Positions 25,912 through 37,069 of a stretch of DNA of 64,000 bases are shown piece after piece. The translations under genes were made by a program, and so were the position numbers. Positions within the stretch are counted from its first letter, which is position 1. Every line of letters begins with the position of its first letter. Source of the stretch: Platynereis dumerilii. Taxonomy: Eukaryota; Annelida; Polychaeta; Phyllodocida; Nereididae. The DNA lies in contig JAPTHN010000003.1 in the NCBI GenBank assembly GCA_026936325.1, forward strand, positions 79,473,006 to 79,537,005, given 5' to 3'. The notes under the pieces were generated by a model, which made no database searches, was not told where the DNA came from, and worked only from the letters and a program-made list of their open reading frames with translations.

Positions 25912-27071
25912 GTTTATCAACATATTCAAAGCGAAATGAATGAGGCGATTAGAAGGATCAAGGTCGTGAAGATAACTGAACATCCAAACTAGCTATAAGA
26001 TGATGTGATGCACTGTGGCTTACTCTATTGCTGTTTTATATATTGTTAAAAGATTGTTACTAACCATTTAATGACCTTCAAATATCTTTATCAATCAGTT
26101 ATGTGTAATGGCATGAGAAAGAGGAATGAATCTGTTATCGCATCATACTTTTTATTGAGGTATGGCAGTTTGATGACCCATTATTTCAAAATGTTATAAC
26201 GCCATTTCTGCAAAGATTGGACAGTTGACGTCAAAGGTATAATGAGTGAAATACTACACCCAGGCATCTTTAATTTGTACAAAAGACAACGATGCATATT
26301 CGCCATATATTTATGGAATGATATCAGAAACAATAATAAGCCTGAGAGCAATGAAAGATATATGAGACTCCTGGAATCAACACACATCTTTTGTACCAGG
26401 GAGCAACGACAAATATCTGCTTTATTTGTCATCATTTTCTTATGTGACAAGTAAAATTACTTGACATGACAAATTTCCAATTATCAAGGAGAATCAACAT
26501 GAGAGTGGAACAAAACCACATTCAGAAAAAGATTGCAAAATGGAAATTACCATTAAAAATCCTTATTGGGAAATAAATGAGATCTGAAAAAATTAACAAC
26601 CAGGAAATGCATTCATAATTCGCAGAAACTGAAATAAACATGATAAACAAAATGGTGGAATGAGACTGAAATCAAGATATCAAAGGCAGATTTCACGAAA
26701 AGTGCTCTTAAAAGGTACCTTAAACTTTCCAACCCTTTTGTTATCTCCCTGTTGCTTCCTGAAGCAAGTAAACCTATTACTAAGTATATCTGTGAGGTAA
26801 TGAATAAATATCAGTAAAATATTCCTCAAATATATAGCTTTTTCCTCTTAAAAAGATATTTTTTTATGCCTCATGAGGACAATTTTGGACGACCAAACTT
26901 ACTGGTGATCAAACATGCTTACTTTGGCACTCTGTGGAATCTGCTAAAACCAATTCAGGAAAATGTAATGGTATGTGATTGATAAAAAACATCTTGAAAA
27001 TTATTTTGGAACCATTTTTAATTGTCTTGGTCATTATAAAACTTGAAAAAAATAAATAATAAAAAAAGACT

Positions 27072-27498
27072 GCTAATGTAACTCGATTCCGTCTCAGGAC
27101 ACTGAGGTTACATTAGCAACTTTTACATGGACATTTTTCTGCGTTCTCGCTACTTATGCCAATTTCAAACATGAAATTATAATATTTTATTGAAAAACGT
27201 GTCTTATTTGCCTATTTACATCACCAAAAACATAAATGACTGGGTGTGGTACCTGTTTCTTTATTGCTAATGTAACTGCAATTTTGCATCCATCCATTTC
27301 ATAGTGTTACATTAGCAAAATGTGTACATAAAAATTACGTTAAAAAACACATGATTAGTCCTCAAATTTTTTCTGAACTGATAGCCAGGTCTCCCAAGAG
27401 CAGGCCAGGGGTGGTACCCTGCTGGTGACTTCATTTATATTGCAGTAGGATCAACATGAAAAATTCCATCCTACATCATTCATCATTGTTACATTAGC
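27072..27498. repeat. Five copies of an 11-bp word in alternating orientation
   Basis: gctaatgtaac occurs at 27,072 and 27,266, and its complement gttacattagc at 27,107, 27,306 and 27,488. The block (about 26,695-27,660) has no counterpart in copy 2, which has different sequence at about 59,430-59,660. The nature of the block is unknown. Confidence 0.6.
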
Positions 27499-28966
27499 AC
27501 AAGGCCATATTTTTAGCTACTCTGACCTACCAATTGAACAGAAAAGATTGTTTACCCATGATTTTATTTAATGGATTGACACAATAAAAGATTTAGATTT
27601 CAGCTTTTTTTTTGTCCTGCCAGCTATCCTCAGAAGAAGCACCCTTAGAAAATCTGAGAATCTACGCATTCCTATCACCTTGAAGTCTCTACCAACTTCC
27701 CTTCCACACCCACACACTTACTTTTCCAACAAAGTTTTTGGCAGTATCTGTTTCATTATTTCCTTGTCCCCTTGTCACCCAGAGAATTGCCCCTTGTATC
27801 AATGGAATTCATTCAATAATTCATTTTCCTCAATTACAGAACTAATGAGAAAGTCAGTATGTTGTGAAACCAAACAAATTTGATTCTATTAATGAGGATT
27901 GGGTATTCCTTGACAACAAAGAAGAAAATAAGTTGATGCAATAGAAGATTTATAAAGTCATTAAAAATTGGAATTCGCACACAGATTATGATATGCCTTC
28001 TATCATCCCACAATGATTGAACAACAACTTACCCTCTAAAAATTCATTTTTGGAAAAGATCAAAAGATGAAATTCTAATGATTTGATCAATGTTATCATT
28101 ACTATTATGACCAGGAATTTTATTGGCTCAAATGAGAAATGCAGATTAACTTTCTTATAACATGTATCAGATATAGTCAATTTAATTATCGATAAAATCA
28201 TACTCCAGAAGAAAACAATTGATAACTTAATAACAATCATTATATACAATGTATCATACAAAGTAAAAAATAATTCTTGAATAAACCATTTAAACATTGC
28301 TGTTGGCCTAAACAGCTTCCCAAGCCAAACTGCAGAATCAGAAACTTGCAACTTCTCAATCATTGAACATTACCAATTCTAAATTTCCAACTAATCTTCA
28401 ATAACACCAGTAAATCTCTTTCCACCAAGACAATCACATCATATTATCCTTTCATGATCTGGTGAGTACCAATAGTGGCAGAATGATGTTAATTTGATGT
28501 AGAGCTTAACTACAGAACCAGGCATAATGGTGGGATTGTCTACAACTCAGATTGGGTTGGACAGGACTGACTTCAATCGATTGGAGATCAGATCTTTATC
28601 GTGATTGCGGGAGAAGAAATAGCCTGCAAAATAGCCTTCTTGTAGTTAGCCAAGTTGGTCGATTGTATCTGAATGAATCCTGTAATTGAAGAACTTAGAA
28701 TTTATATCTATGGATCACAGTAGCACTAAAGCATAACTTGTTCTTTTCAAATGAATCAGATTTTGGCATAATTGCAGCCCAATACTGTCATAAATCTTAT
28801 ACATGTTCCCGAATGTCATATTGTCCCCATTTGACTGATATTTCATCTCAAAATTTAAATTACCAACAGCAACTAGAAATGAGTAAGGTTTAGGCTTCCA
28901 TGTCTATACTGAGCCAAAGACAGATATGTAACTAATTTTGTTCTTGCATATCCTTTGCCTTACTGA

Positions 28967-29050
28967 TGTGCTGTGTCCTCCTCCTGTCCCAATAAGCCAA
29001 CCAAAGTGCATAAATACAGGACATAAAGCCCAATCATCCTTCAATCCATT
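28967..29050 (+). mobile_element. 3' part of a SINE, present in both copies
   Basis: 'gtgcataaatacagga' and 'catcctt'-type tail match the 3' half of the SINE at 31,142-31,350, in the opposite orientation. The tRNA-like head is missing or unrecognisable. The same fragment is in copy 2 at about 60,868-60,950, so it predates the divergence of the copies. Confidence 0.65.
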
Positions 29051-29430
29051 GCACTTACATAGATAGGAAGACCCACCTTGACAATGCAGTAGCCCGAGTG
29101 GGATATGGGAGTCCGAGGGTGAATATATTCCATATCCCATAAAGCAAGGTCACTGTATAATATTTATATCCTTTGACAATACTCCTAATCATTTTCTTTG
29201 TCTGGAAATGAGCTAAGCAATGCTGCATGGTGAAACATTTTTATAGACAAAATGAATTTCAGTTGCGGACTTTTCACAGAAATTATTATCTCATTATGTT
29301 GGGACCTATTTCAGATTAAACAAAATTAAATTTGCTAAATTTTGGTGTCAATAAATAGATGCTGCTCCTCATAGGAGTGGAGCCATGCAGTGACACATAA
29401 CGCTTCTCATAAAAAGTCCAGAGCTGGTCA

Positions 29431-29598
29431 ATCTGCAGTGGCGGATACAGGGGGGGGCCTAGGGGGCCGGGGCCCCCCCTAGACCACTGAGATTGATAAT
29501 AGTATTGTGAAGAAAATACGCTGCGACGCGGACCCGCAAAAACCGAAACACGCCCGGGCCCCCCCTAGATGACCATGTCTGGATCCGCCACTGATCTG
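29431..29598. mobile_element. 158-bp MITE with 5-bp flanking repeats
   Basis: Inverted ends cagtggcggatacag and tggatccgccactg bound 29,436-29,593, flanked by atctg on both sides. The ends resemble hAT-type termini. The short flanking repeat could be a hAT5-type duplication or a chance overlap. Confidence 0.7.
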
Positions 29599-29829
29599 GT
29601 GACGTCACAATGGGTACATCTGCACTGGTGGGTGGTGACGTCATGGTAACATAACAATGTGATGATGTCATCTGATGGATATATTTCATATCCCACCTCA
29701 TGAATATTCAATGAGGTGGATATATTTCATATCCACCAGGCCGCATATTTAATTAATGGATATGGAAATATATACTGTGACTAATCAGCCAATCAGAGCG
29801 CAGGATTTTTGCTAGTCACAGGATATATA

Positions 29830-29875
29830 TAGATAGATAGATGGATGGATGGATGGATGGATGGATGCCATCATG

Positions 29876-29942
<67 letters not shown>

Positions 29943-30054
29943 TTTATTGACAGAAATAATATTTTAATTTCATTGAGTAGTTTTAGGAGTATTTAATATT
30001 TAGCTTGAGAGGATAGATAGATAGATAGATAGATAGATAGACAGATAGACAGAC

Positions 30055-30093
<39 letters not shown>

Positions 30094-30162
30094 CAGATTT
30101 TATTGAAAGAAATAACATTTTAATTTCATTGGGTAGTTTTAGGAGTATTTAATATTTAGCTT

Positions 30163-30216
<54 letters not shown>

Positions 30217-30256
30217 CAGATAGACAGACAGATAGATAGATAGATAGATAGATAGG

Positions 30257-30296
<40 letters not shown>

Positions 30297-30370
30297 CAGA
30301 TTTTATTGAAAGAAATAACATTTTAATTTCATTGAGTAGTTTTAGGAGTATTTAATATTTAGCTTGAGAG

Positions 30371-30420
<50 letters not shown>

Positions 30421-30433
30421 CAGATAGACAGAC

Positions 30434-30476
<43 letters not shown>

Positions 30477-30545
30477 CAGATTTTATTGAAAGAAATAACA
30501 TTTTAATTTCATTGAGTAGTTTTAGGACTATTTAGCTTGAGAGGA
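29830..30545. repeat. Higher-order array of (GATA)n blocks and a conserved spacer
   Basis: Tracts of gata, with some ggat and gaca units, alternate with a spacer of about 65-70 bp containing 'ttttaatttcattgagtag'. The spacer recurs four times, starting near 29,941, 30,097, 30,300 and 30,480, nearly unchanged. The repeat unit is thus about 155-205 bp with a variable tetranucleotide part. The long YLSI-repeat frame on the minus strand is an artefact of this array. Confidence 0.92.
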
Positions 30546-31126
30546 TATTTTCAATTTCCCCAACAGACAATTAAGCAGTTCCTTTCTTTTTTTTCTGATA
30601 TCTTACAGAATTTCCCAACTGTCAAACTTAGCACATCAGATTAAATTAGACTATCAGTTATACGTATGTCTGTTTGTCTGTTAGTTTGATTGTTTGTTAT
30701 TATCACATATTGCTTGCAATTATTTCAAGAGTGCTCAGTCAATGCAATGTCCTCAGTCTACGTTGCCTACAGCAACGTGACTGTGACCTCTGTCTAGCAC
30801 TTACACAAGCCTATTTGCAGTAAGCCATAAAATATGATATTGCTACTCCAAAATACGCACATATGATATGCCTTCCCTTCAGAATTTTTTTAGATGAAAT
30901 AAGATATTTGGGTTTCATATCATATTGCAACAGCAGTATCATATAACAGAGGAAATTGGCGTGACAAATTAGAATGTTTCTAGGTAGTGTTGACATTCTT
31001 TATATAGTTTATACAGATACTGGGGAACATGAGAATTTATTTTAAAGAGTCGGGAGAACCTATCAGTATCATGTGCGTGTTGCCACTCTTTTTTGAAACT
31101 ACGAAATAAACATAAATGTTCATTTT

Positions 31127-31365
31127 ACCATTGAAGTGAATGGATGGATGGATGATTGGGGCTTTAAATCCTGTATTTATGCACTTGGCAGGCTAATTAG
31201 GACAGGAGGGGGACACAGCAATGAGATGAAGGATGACTGAAACAGCCGTCGAACAAAGGCCCAGGTAGGTGACCCTGCAAGAGCTGGATTCGAACCCTGG
31301 ACCCAGCGATTGGTAGTCCAGCACGCTACTGCTAGGCCAACCCTCCCCCCACCATTGAAGTGAAT
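31127..31365 (-). mobile_element. tRNA-derived SINE with 15-bp target duplication
   Basis: The 209-bp element (31,142-31,350, minus strand) begins with a tRNA-like head: box A-like 'tggcctagcag' (31,329-31,339) and box B ggttcgaatcc (31,286-31,296). It has a short body with 'gcataaatacagg' and ends in catc/atcc repeats. Perfect 15-bp repeats accattgaagtgaat lie at 31,127-31,141 and 31,351-31,365. Tail, box B and duplication together make it a SINE, not a tRNA gene. Confidence 0.88.
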
Positions 31366-32799
31366 CAAGTGATCATAACAAACAGCTTAGTTATTTGCAA
31401 ATGTGTTTATTTTCTCATTCATTGATGAAGTATATTAATGTATACTTTATTCAATTGGATGTTAATGATCTAAAAAAGTCTCCTTTGTTAATAATAGCAA
31501 CAGTATCATGTGTGCACTACACAAATCTTAATGTCAAGAATAACGTCATACAGTTTTGTCATACAGTTTCGTCATACAGTAAGCAATAGGATTCCTAGAC
31601 TTACTGGGCTCCCTTATATTTTATGTACAAGATTCTATACATAGAGCATCTTAGAAAAATATATGTACAAAGCAATTCAACCTGGGTGTATTCATAACCC
31701 ATCACAAGTGAGAAGATCTGTGTGCAATATTCATAATTAGTTATTAATTAATTAATAACATCAACAATTATCTAATCGGAACCTATATACATGTTATTAC
31801 ACACTGCGAGTACTCATCGAAAGCAAAATCCATTATAATGTAGACCTGTACCATGTATCTATCAGAACAATATCTGGTAATCTTGAGTATTCAAACATCT
31901 AACCATTTGCAAACCACAATTGCAACCAAAATATATATAGCAAAGAATTTAATAAGTCTTGGGGCCCGGATTACAGAGTATCCACTATTTTTGAGGATGG
32001 CTGAACAACAGAATGGTCACCATTAATCAGCCACTGAGCAGCCCGGGAGAGATGGTCCTCAGCGAATTGGGCTCCTCACTTATTGTGCACAGTTATTATC
32101 AGCGATTGAATGTTCATTATCATTTCAAATCAACACAGTTAAGTAATTGTACAAATAGTCAGCAGATTGGACATATGTGGTAAAAGAAAATTATAATTTA
32201 ACCAAAGGCAAACGGCAACAGATGATGCGCATTTCTGATTTGGATATTTTTTCGAATCACAAAGAGAATAAAATTCATCAGAATAAGTAGATGCACAAAT
32301 TCAAATCTCAATGACAAGGTCTTTTTAGTGGGTTTAAAAGAATGATGTTTTTATCATATTTGAACTGATTGTTTTGTGCCACATGATAATTTTTACATCA
32401 ACCCAAAAAATCAGCAGATTATTACAGAAAGTAATGGGCCTACTGTAATTTCCATCATGGTTGTTGCTAATAACAGAATGTACTTATGTTGCATGTTTTA
32501 GACAAATGAATTTAAAGTGTCTTAGTGTGGTTGTTTGAATAATAATAAGTCTTTTGCTAAAAGGAAAATCTCACCATTTGTGCAAATTTCAGTTTGACAT
32601 AATTTTGAAATTACGATATAAATATTTAAGACAGTTCAAAATGGAGAAACGTACGGCACAGAATCTTAAGACCAATACAAGGAATTAACTGACGTTGAAT
32701 CTCAATACCATGTAACAGTGAAGAACTTCAAGTTAGAACATCATGCATAGTCATAAAAATCAACCAGTACAAAGTTGGCAGGTAATTCAATTCAACATT

Positions 32800-33034
32800 C
32801 TGAGAAACATAGGCATACCGGACGTGCGATGTTTGGGGTGGCGAGCGACATTTGCCCGAATTTAAAGGTTAAAATTTAATGCCATTTCAAATGAAATTGT
32901 GTGGTAATCATTAATTTTCAATAGTTTTTATTTAATCATCTACCCGAATTGTTTAACCTTTTTGCCGGAATCTAACTGTTTCCCAGCGATCGCCCCCCCC
33001 CTGCTACCCCCTCCGGTACGCCTATGCTAAGAAA
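32800..33034. mobile_element. hAT-type MITE, same family as 12,125-12,353
   Basis: The 219-bp element (32,808-33,026) has ends cataggcataccgg and ccggtacgcctatg as inverted repeats. It is flanked by 8-bp repeats ctgagaaa and ctaagaaa. Both ends are joined to runs of C or G. Non-coding. Confidence 0.82.
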
Positions 33035-34388
33035 GGCATTAATTATACAACATTACCAAAAATAAGTTCTATGCATTAGAATAACTGTAAAATTATTTAT
33101 TTTTTAGTCATACTGTGACACATGATAAATATATAAATACACTTCCTAATCTTTGGTCTGTCAAGAAATGTAAAAGTTTGAATTCTGGGGGTCCTTAGAA
33201 AACATGCATTTTACAAACATGTATACACACATATGCGGACTGTACATATTTACATACTATTGTGGATATTCATGGATTTCAGATTGTTTAATATAAGGCT
33301 GTGTGATTTTGCTTTTTCTGAAAATGCACAATATATATCTACACACGTGCACAAGAAGTTTTGTAGTAATTCATTGAAATTAATAGTTATACAAACTATG
33401 AACAGAATCTGAACTGTCTATGGTCCTGGTACAGGAATTTGAGTTCAAATACTGTGTTATTATAATTCGGATGAAAGAATTATTGACAGACCTACTTCAG
33501 AAACAACAGTGCTTTATTATTTATAAAAACAACACTTCTTGACGTCTGAATATATCGAAACAAAAGTAGCTCTATTGTTATATTATACATTCCATAGTTT
33601 TTGTATTGCACCAAACTGGCCACCGAATGCAGGCATAATATGCATCCAACAAGCAAGTATATATATACTATCATTAACAAAATATTTCACTTAAATAAAT
33701 ATTATAGATTTACTAATAAAAGTTCCCCTCATATTATATACCTCTCAATACAGACGAGTAAAAAGAACCACAAATTTAATTTGAAACTTAACATTGTTTC
33801 AAATAACTAACTTAGGTTACCAATTATCACATTGATGGTCCACTATTTGCAGCGTGCAACTGGGCAAAAAATCAACTGGGTGACAAACCAATTGAGGAAG
33901 CAGACAACTGGCGACAAACCGAGTGGGCGACAAACCTGCTATTAAGCAACAACTCAACCAGGTGACACAAGGAGATAACAGATTTAAAAGTCAGAAGATT
34001 CGTTGAGACAAGCAAGTTTCAGTGACATTTCTTTAAAATGGTCCACAGCCAATTTCAAGGTTCAACATGCATTTTAAAACATCTTTTCTCAGCTACGCAT
34101 ACATCATATTATATATGAAATATTTTCGTCAGTAAACTAGTGAAAGAATTTCAGGCTGGTCGAAAATAGCCAAAAAGAGGCAAGACACACAAATCTTGTG
34201 AGGCAGAGTCAACTGCCTGGCATTCTTTAGTTGCCTGCATTTCAGTTGGGATGTCGCCAAATAGCTGGGATGTCACCCAGTTATGGGATGTCGCCCAGAT
34301 ATTGTCATCCAGTCATTGGTAATCCACTAATCGACGACCAAATACTCAGGAGAATAATCTCAAAATATAGTTTCAATTGAAACATACC

Positions 34389-34550
34389 ATAGTTGGTTAA
34401 AATCCATATGTTCCACTGAATAATTTCAAATAATAAAGTAGAAAAGTGAGTCCGAATAGAGACATTGTTTTAGTACAAATAAAGGTTGAAATATTGTACT
34501 AAAACAATGTCTCTATTCGGACTCACTTTTCTACTTTAATAGTTGGTTAA
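34389..34550. mobile_element. Short foldback element, same family as 5,040-5,529
   Basis: The 138-bp element (34,401-34,538) lies between exact 12-bp repeats atagttggttaa. It starts with 'aatccatatgttccactg', the inverse of the right end of the 5,040 element. It then forms a nearly perfect hairpin with 'agtgagtccgaatagagac' in one arm. The hairpin keeps the GAAA, stem III and GTC part of the hammerhead-like motif but not the CTGANGA part. Confidence 0.75.
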
Positions 34551-35700
34551 TTGATGCAGCAAAGACAGAGCTTCATTTGACCAAATAGTGTGAATTCTCA
34601 ATAAAAGTTTGCATACATACTTAAATAACATCACAGTCAAGTAATTGCAGAGTCATCCACAATTGTCATGAAACAAAAAGTCTACATCCCTTAGAGATTA
34701 CTAGTATTGAATTAAAACACATTGAACATCAAGAAATAACCAGAGGAACATAAATGTTCGTACTATCACACGAACACTGTATCTATCATAGCAGGAGGAA
34801 AAAAGCATACTTATTAAATAGTCACGTGGTATGTTTAAAGTTGTTATTCCGATTTATTGAGTTGGAAATATGCCTTTCTGCAGTGCTCTGAATAAACAAC
34901 TGCATGTACCAGATGCTGGAAGTCGAATTTCACATGTCCTGTTTCCAAATATCATTCCTGGATTGTCCAATTCAAAGTTTAGGTGTCCGATCAACAGAAT
35001 AACCTTTTAAGTACAGACAGACAAACTAGAAAAAAAAATAACGAAACATCCTAGCAACAATCTTGTTATCTACGGAAATTAGGCTATCATGAACTAAAAG
35101 GTCAATATTAGTTTCTTATCAGTTAGAATAATAGAAAAGTTAATCTAGCACACTATTATGTAGAATAGTCAAAATATGAGTACTTAAGCCAAAACATGAG
35201 TACTTAAGCATATATCCTATCTCATACGATGGCACATCACAAGAATAACTTTGTGAGACATATTTGGTGATTACTTAAACATAAAAATATAACATGGTAA
35301 GTCCTATAAAATGTGATGGTGTACATAAACACATAACAAAAGGCCTAAGCAAACTCATGCAAATATCTTACATGAAAGGTTGGTGATATATACACAGATA
35401 ATCAAGTCGTTTTTTGCAGTCTGTACATGTGTAACATCATTAAATTCCATTAAAATATCACCAACTTAATATAATGAATATCATTATTATTACATAAGGC
35501 ATCATATAAATCAGGCTAATTATTCAAACATAAAAAAGTAAAAACTGTCTACAAACGGTGTACAAATTAGGTTTACAAATTTTGTGATCAAATAGTATAC
35601 AAATATGTAGGGTTTGGTTGATAACTGATGATATATTCAGGTTGTTGATAATGATAACAATGATGCTAAACACTCAATGGAAGTAAAAATAGTTTGAAGG

Positions 35701-36510
35701 CTAAAGGATAACACAACAGTTGTTCTTTTCATCAGCGCCACCTATTATCTCACTTGGCGAGTTGGCCGTGAATCTGCGTTTTGGGGGGTCACCAGATTCA
35801 AGCATTGGAGAGCCAGGGGAGGTGGGTCGGGAGTCTGTTAAACTTGGACTGTGGCCATTCGTTTCACTAGTAGGTAGCATATTAGAAGAAGGAGATTGAG
35901 GGGAGATATCGGAAGAATTCTCTGAGTCTCCATTTAAAGTAGTTTGCGATGTTTGTAAGTTTTTCATCTTGTTCTGCAACTGGAGGGCCCGCATCTGTTT
36001 GAGATGAAACAGAGACCCACTCGGCAACAAAGGCGACTTCTTATCATTAGCCGCATTTGCATCGTTCATCTTATTGTCATTTCCCCGATCGTTCAGTGCT
36101 TGCCTGTTGTCAGTTGTTGCTGGGGCAATATTGTTAGCAACCGGGGTGTCCTTGTTGCTGTTACTATGATTGTTGCTGGGTGACGAGGGTGCAGGATGTG
36201 ATGGGGGTGTGGGAAATGCAGGAGCTGTATTGGGTTCTGGCATTTGGCCATTGCTTAGTTTATTCTCCCTATTCTCCTTATTCTCTTTATCGTCCAAGTT
36301 ATCATTATGCGACGTGTCCTCCATGAATATACTGTGAGACGGTGGGTGTACAAATGGTTTTTTGACCTTTTCTTTAGCGTCAGAATTGTTCTTAGAAACT
36401 TCCTTGTTATTGCCAGTGTTCTCCTTGTTGTCCTCTGAAGGTCCCGATATCACAACCGTCACCTGGTCAATGTCGGTTACTGGAACACCTTCCTGCGGGT
36501 CGTTTTGTAC
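35701..36510 (-). CDS. PPP1R16: Copy 2, exon i: terminal exon, disordered tail and CaaX box
   Basis: The exon starts after acceptor 'tcttttag' and encodes 269 residues plus TAG. It opens VQNDPQEGVPVTDIDQVTVV. The tail is very rich in Asn, Ser, Pro and Lys (runs such as KENKENREN and PPSHPAPSSPSNN), so it is probably disordered. It has a Gln/Leu-rich helix around LKQMRALQLQNKMKNLQ and ends KRRFTANSPSEIIGG then ADEKNNCCVIL. CVIL is a CaaX box, and its terminal Leu favours geranylgeranylation. Prenylation implies membrane attachment, as known for TIMAP and MYPT3. The Asn-rich tail is not conserved in vertebrates. Confidence 0.93.
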   Translation of the reverse strand, partial: VQNDPQEGVPVTDIDQVTVVISGPSEDNKENTGNNKEVSKNNSDAKEKVKKPFVHPPSHSIFMEDTSHNDNLDDKENKENRENKLSNGQMPEPNTAPAFPTPPSHPAPSSPSNNHSNSNKDTPVANNIAPATTDNRQALNDRGNDNKMNDANAANDKKSPLLPSGSLFHLKQMRALQLQNKMKNLQTSQTTLNGDSENSSDISPQSPSSNMLPTSETNGHSPSLTDSRPTSPGSPMLESGDPPKRRFTANSPSEIIGGADEKNNCCVIL

Positions 36511-36897
36511 CTAAAAGACAAGAGAACCATTTCCATGACATAATACATGATTAATGATTATACAAACAAAGCAGTGAGCACCATCACCCTATAATGGAAT
36601 CATGCTGAGTGTGCAAAGATTTGATTGCAATTCCGGTTCGCAACAGATTCAACAATGTAGAGACTTTTAAACCTTCAGTCGGTCACCAATTTGATGGATA
36701 CTCAGTCGAATTACTGAAGACCATCCATTTCTATTTCATCCAAACCACTTCCAGGTAGCCCAAATGTGCTGGTGATGAAGGTCTGATAATTATATAATAG
36801 AATCAAAACCGACCGAAAGTCTAATCCGGCAACTTCAATGGAGCAGGCGCCCTTTTTAGTTGACAAATATCAAATCATCACCTTATGATATCATTAC
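36511..36897 (-). other. Copy 2 intron between exons h and i
   Basis: A 387-bp intron with GT-AG ends. I see no repeat or ORF in it. Confidence 0.8.
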
Positions 36898-37069
36898 CTG
36901 GTTATTGAGAGTCATTTCTTCCTGGTGATTATTCCCGTTTAGCCTTAACTGTGCATTTTCCTCCTCTTCATCTGCATCTGAAGTTCCTTTGCGAAAACTT
37001 GCCTCTTCTCGAGCCTCCTTCCAAGACAAGGCGGACTTCTCTCGCATACTTGTGCGCCGTACTGATGCA
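36898..37069 (-). CDS. PPP1R16: Copy 2, exon h: RRTS phosphosite segment and acidic stretch
   Basis: This 172-bp exon has acceptor ttgcag and donor gtaatg. It encodes SASVRRTSMREKSALSWKEA, an arginine-rich run with REEASFRKG, then DADEEEENAQLRLNGNNHQ and EEMTLNNQ. RRTS fits the basophilic (PKA-type) site that TIMAP has as RRAS. The acidic DEEEE run follows. The matching copy 1 exon lies beyond the left edge of the window. Confidence 0.9.

Larger units (their letters stand above)
29051..30805. mobile_element. Copy-1-specific composite insertion with GATA arrays
   Basis: A 1.7-kb block between two copies of gcacttaca (29,051-29,059 and 30,797-30,805). Copy 2 has the uninterrupted sequence at about 60,950. 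Inside are 'atatcc'-rich repeat sequence (29,090-29,150 and 29,680-29,830), a small MITE (29,436-29,593) and the GATA/spacer array (29,830-30,545). I cannot say whether it entered as one unit. Confidence 0.65.
14640..31060 (-). other. Copy 1 region upstream of exon a (5' intron or flank)
   Basis: About 16.4 kb with no exon that I can recognise on the minus strand. It should hold the first intron and perhaps the missing N-terminal exon. It contains an inverted-repeat patch (17,388-17,645), TA-flanked elements at 18,581-19,777 and 21,125-25,909, a copy-1-only block around 26,695-27,660 and the GATA-rich insertion 29,060-30,796. Open frames in this span are short and not preserved between the copies. 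Confidence 0.65.
31061..35700. other. Sequence between the two gene copies, including the copy 2 3' flank
   Basis: No counterpart elsewhere in the window. It contains a SINE (31,142-31,350), a hAT MITE (32,808-33,026) and a short foldback element (34,401-34,538). The part nearest 35,700 is the 3' UTR and 3' flank of gene copy 2. A possible minus-strand AATAAA lies at about 34,853. No other gene was recognised. A terminator or promoter cannot be placed from sequence alone. Confidence 0.6.

Noticed and set aside
30139-30321. Minus-strand frame of repeated YLSI
   Set aside because: It is the translation of the GATA microsatellite.
31286-31339. Possible tRNA gene (box A and B on the minus strand)
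   Set aside because: It is the head of a SINE with target duplications and a repeat tail. No complete cloverleaf is evident.
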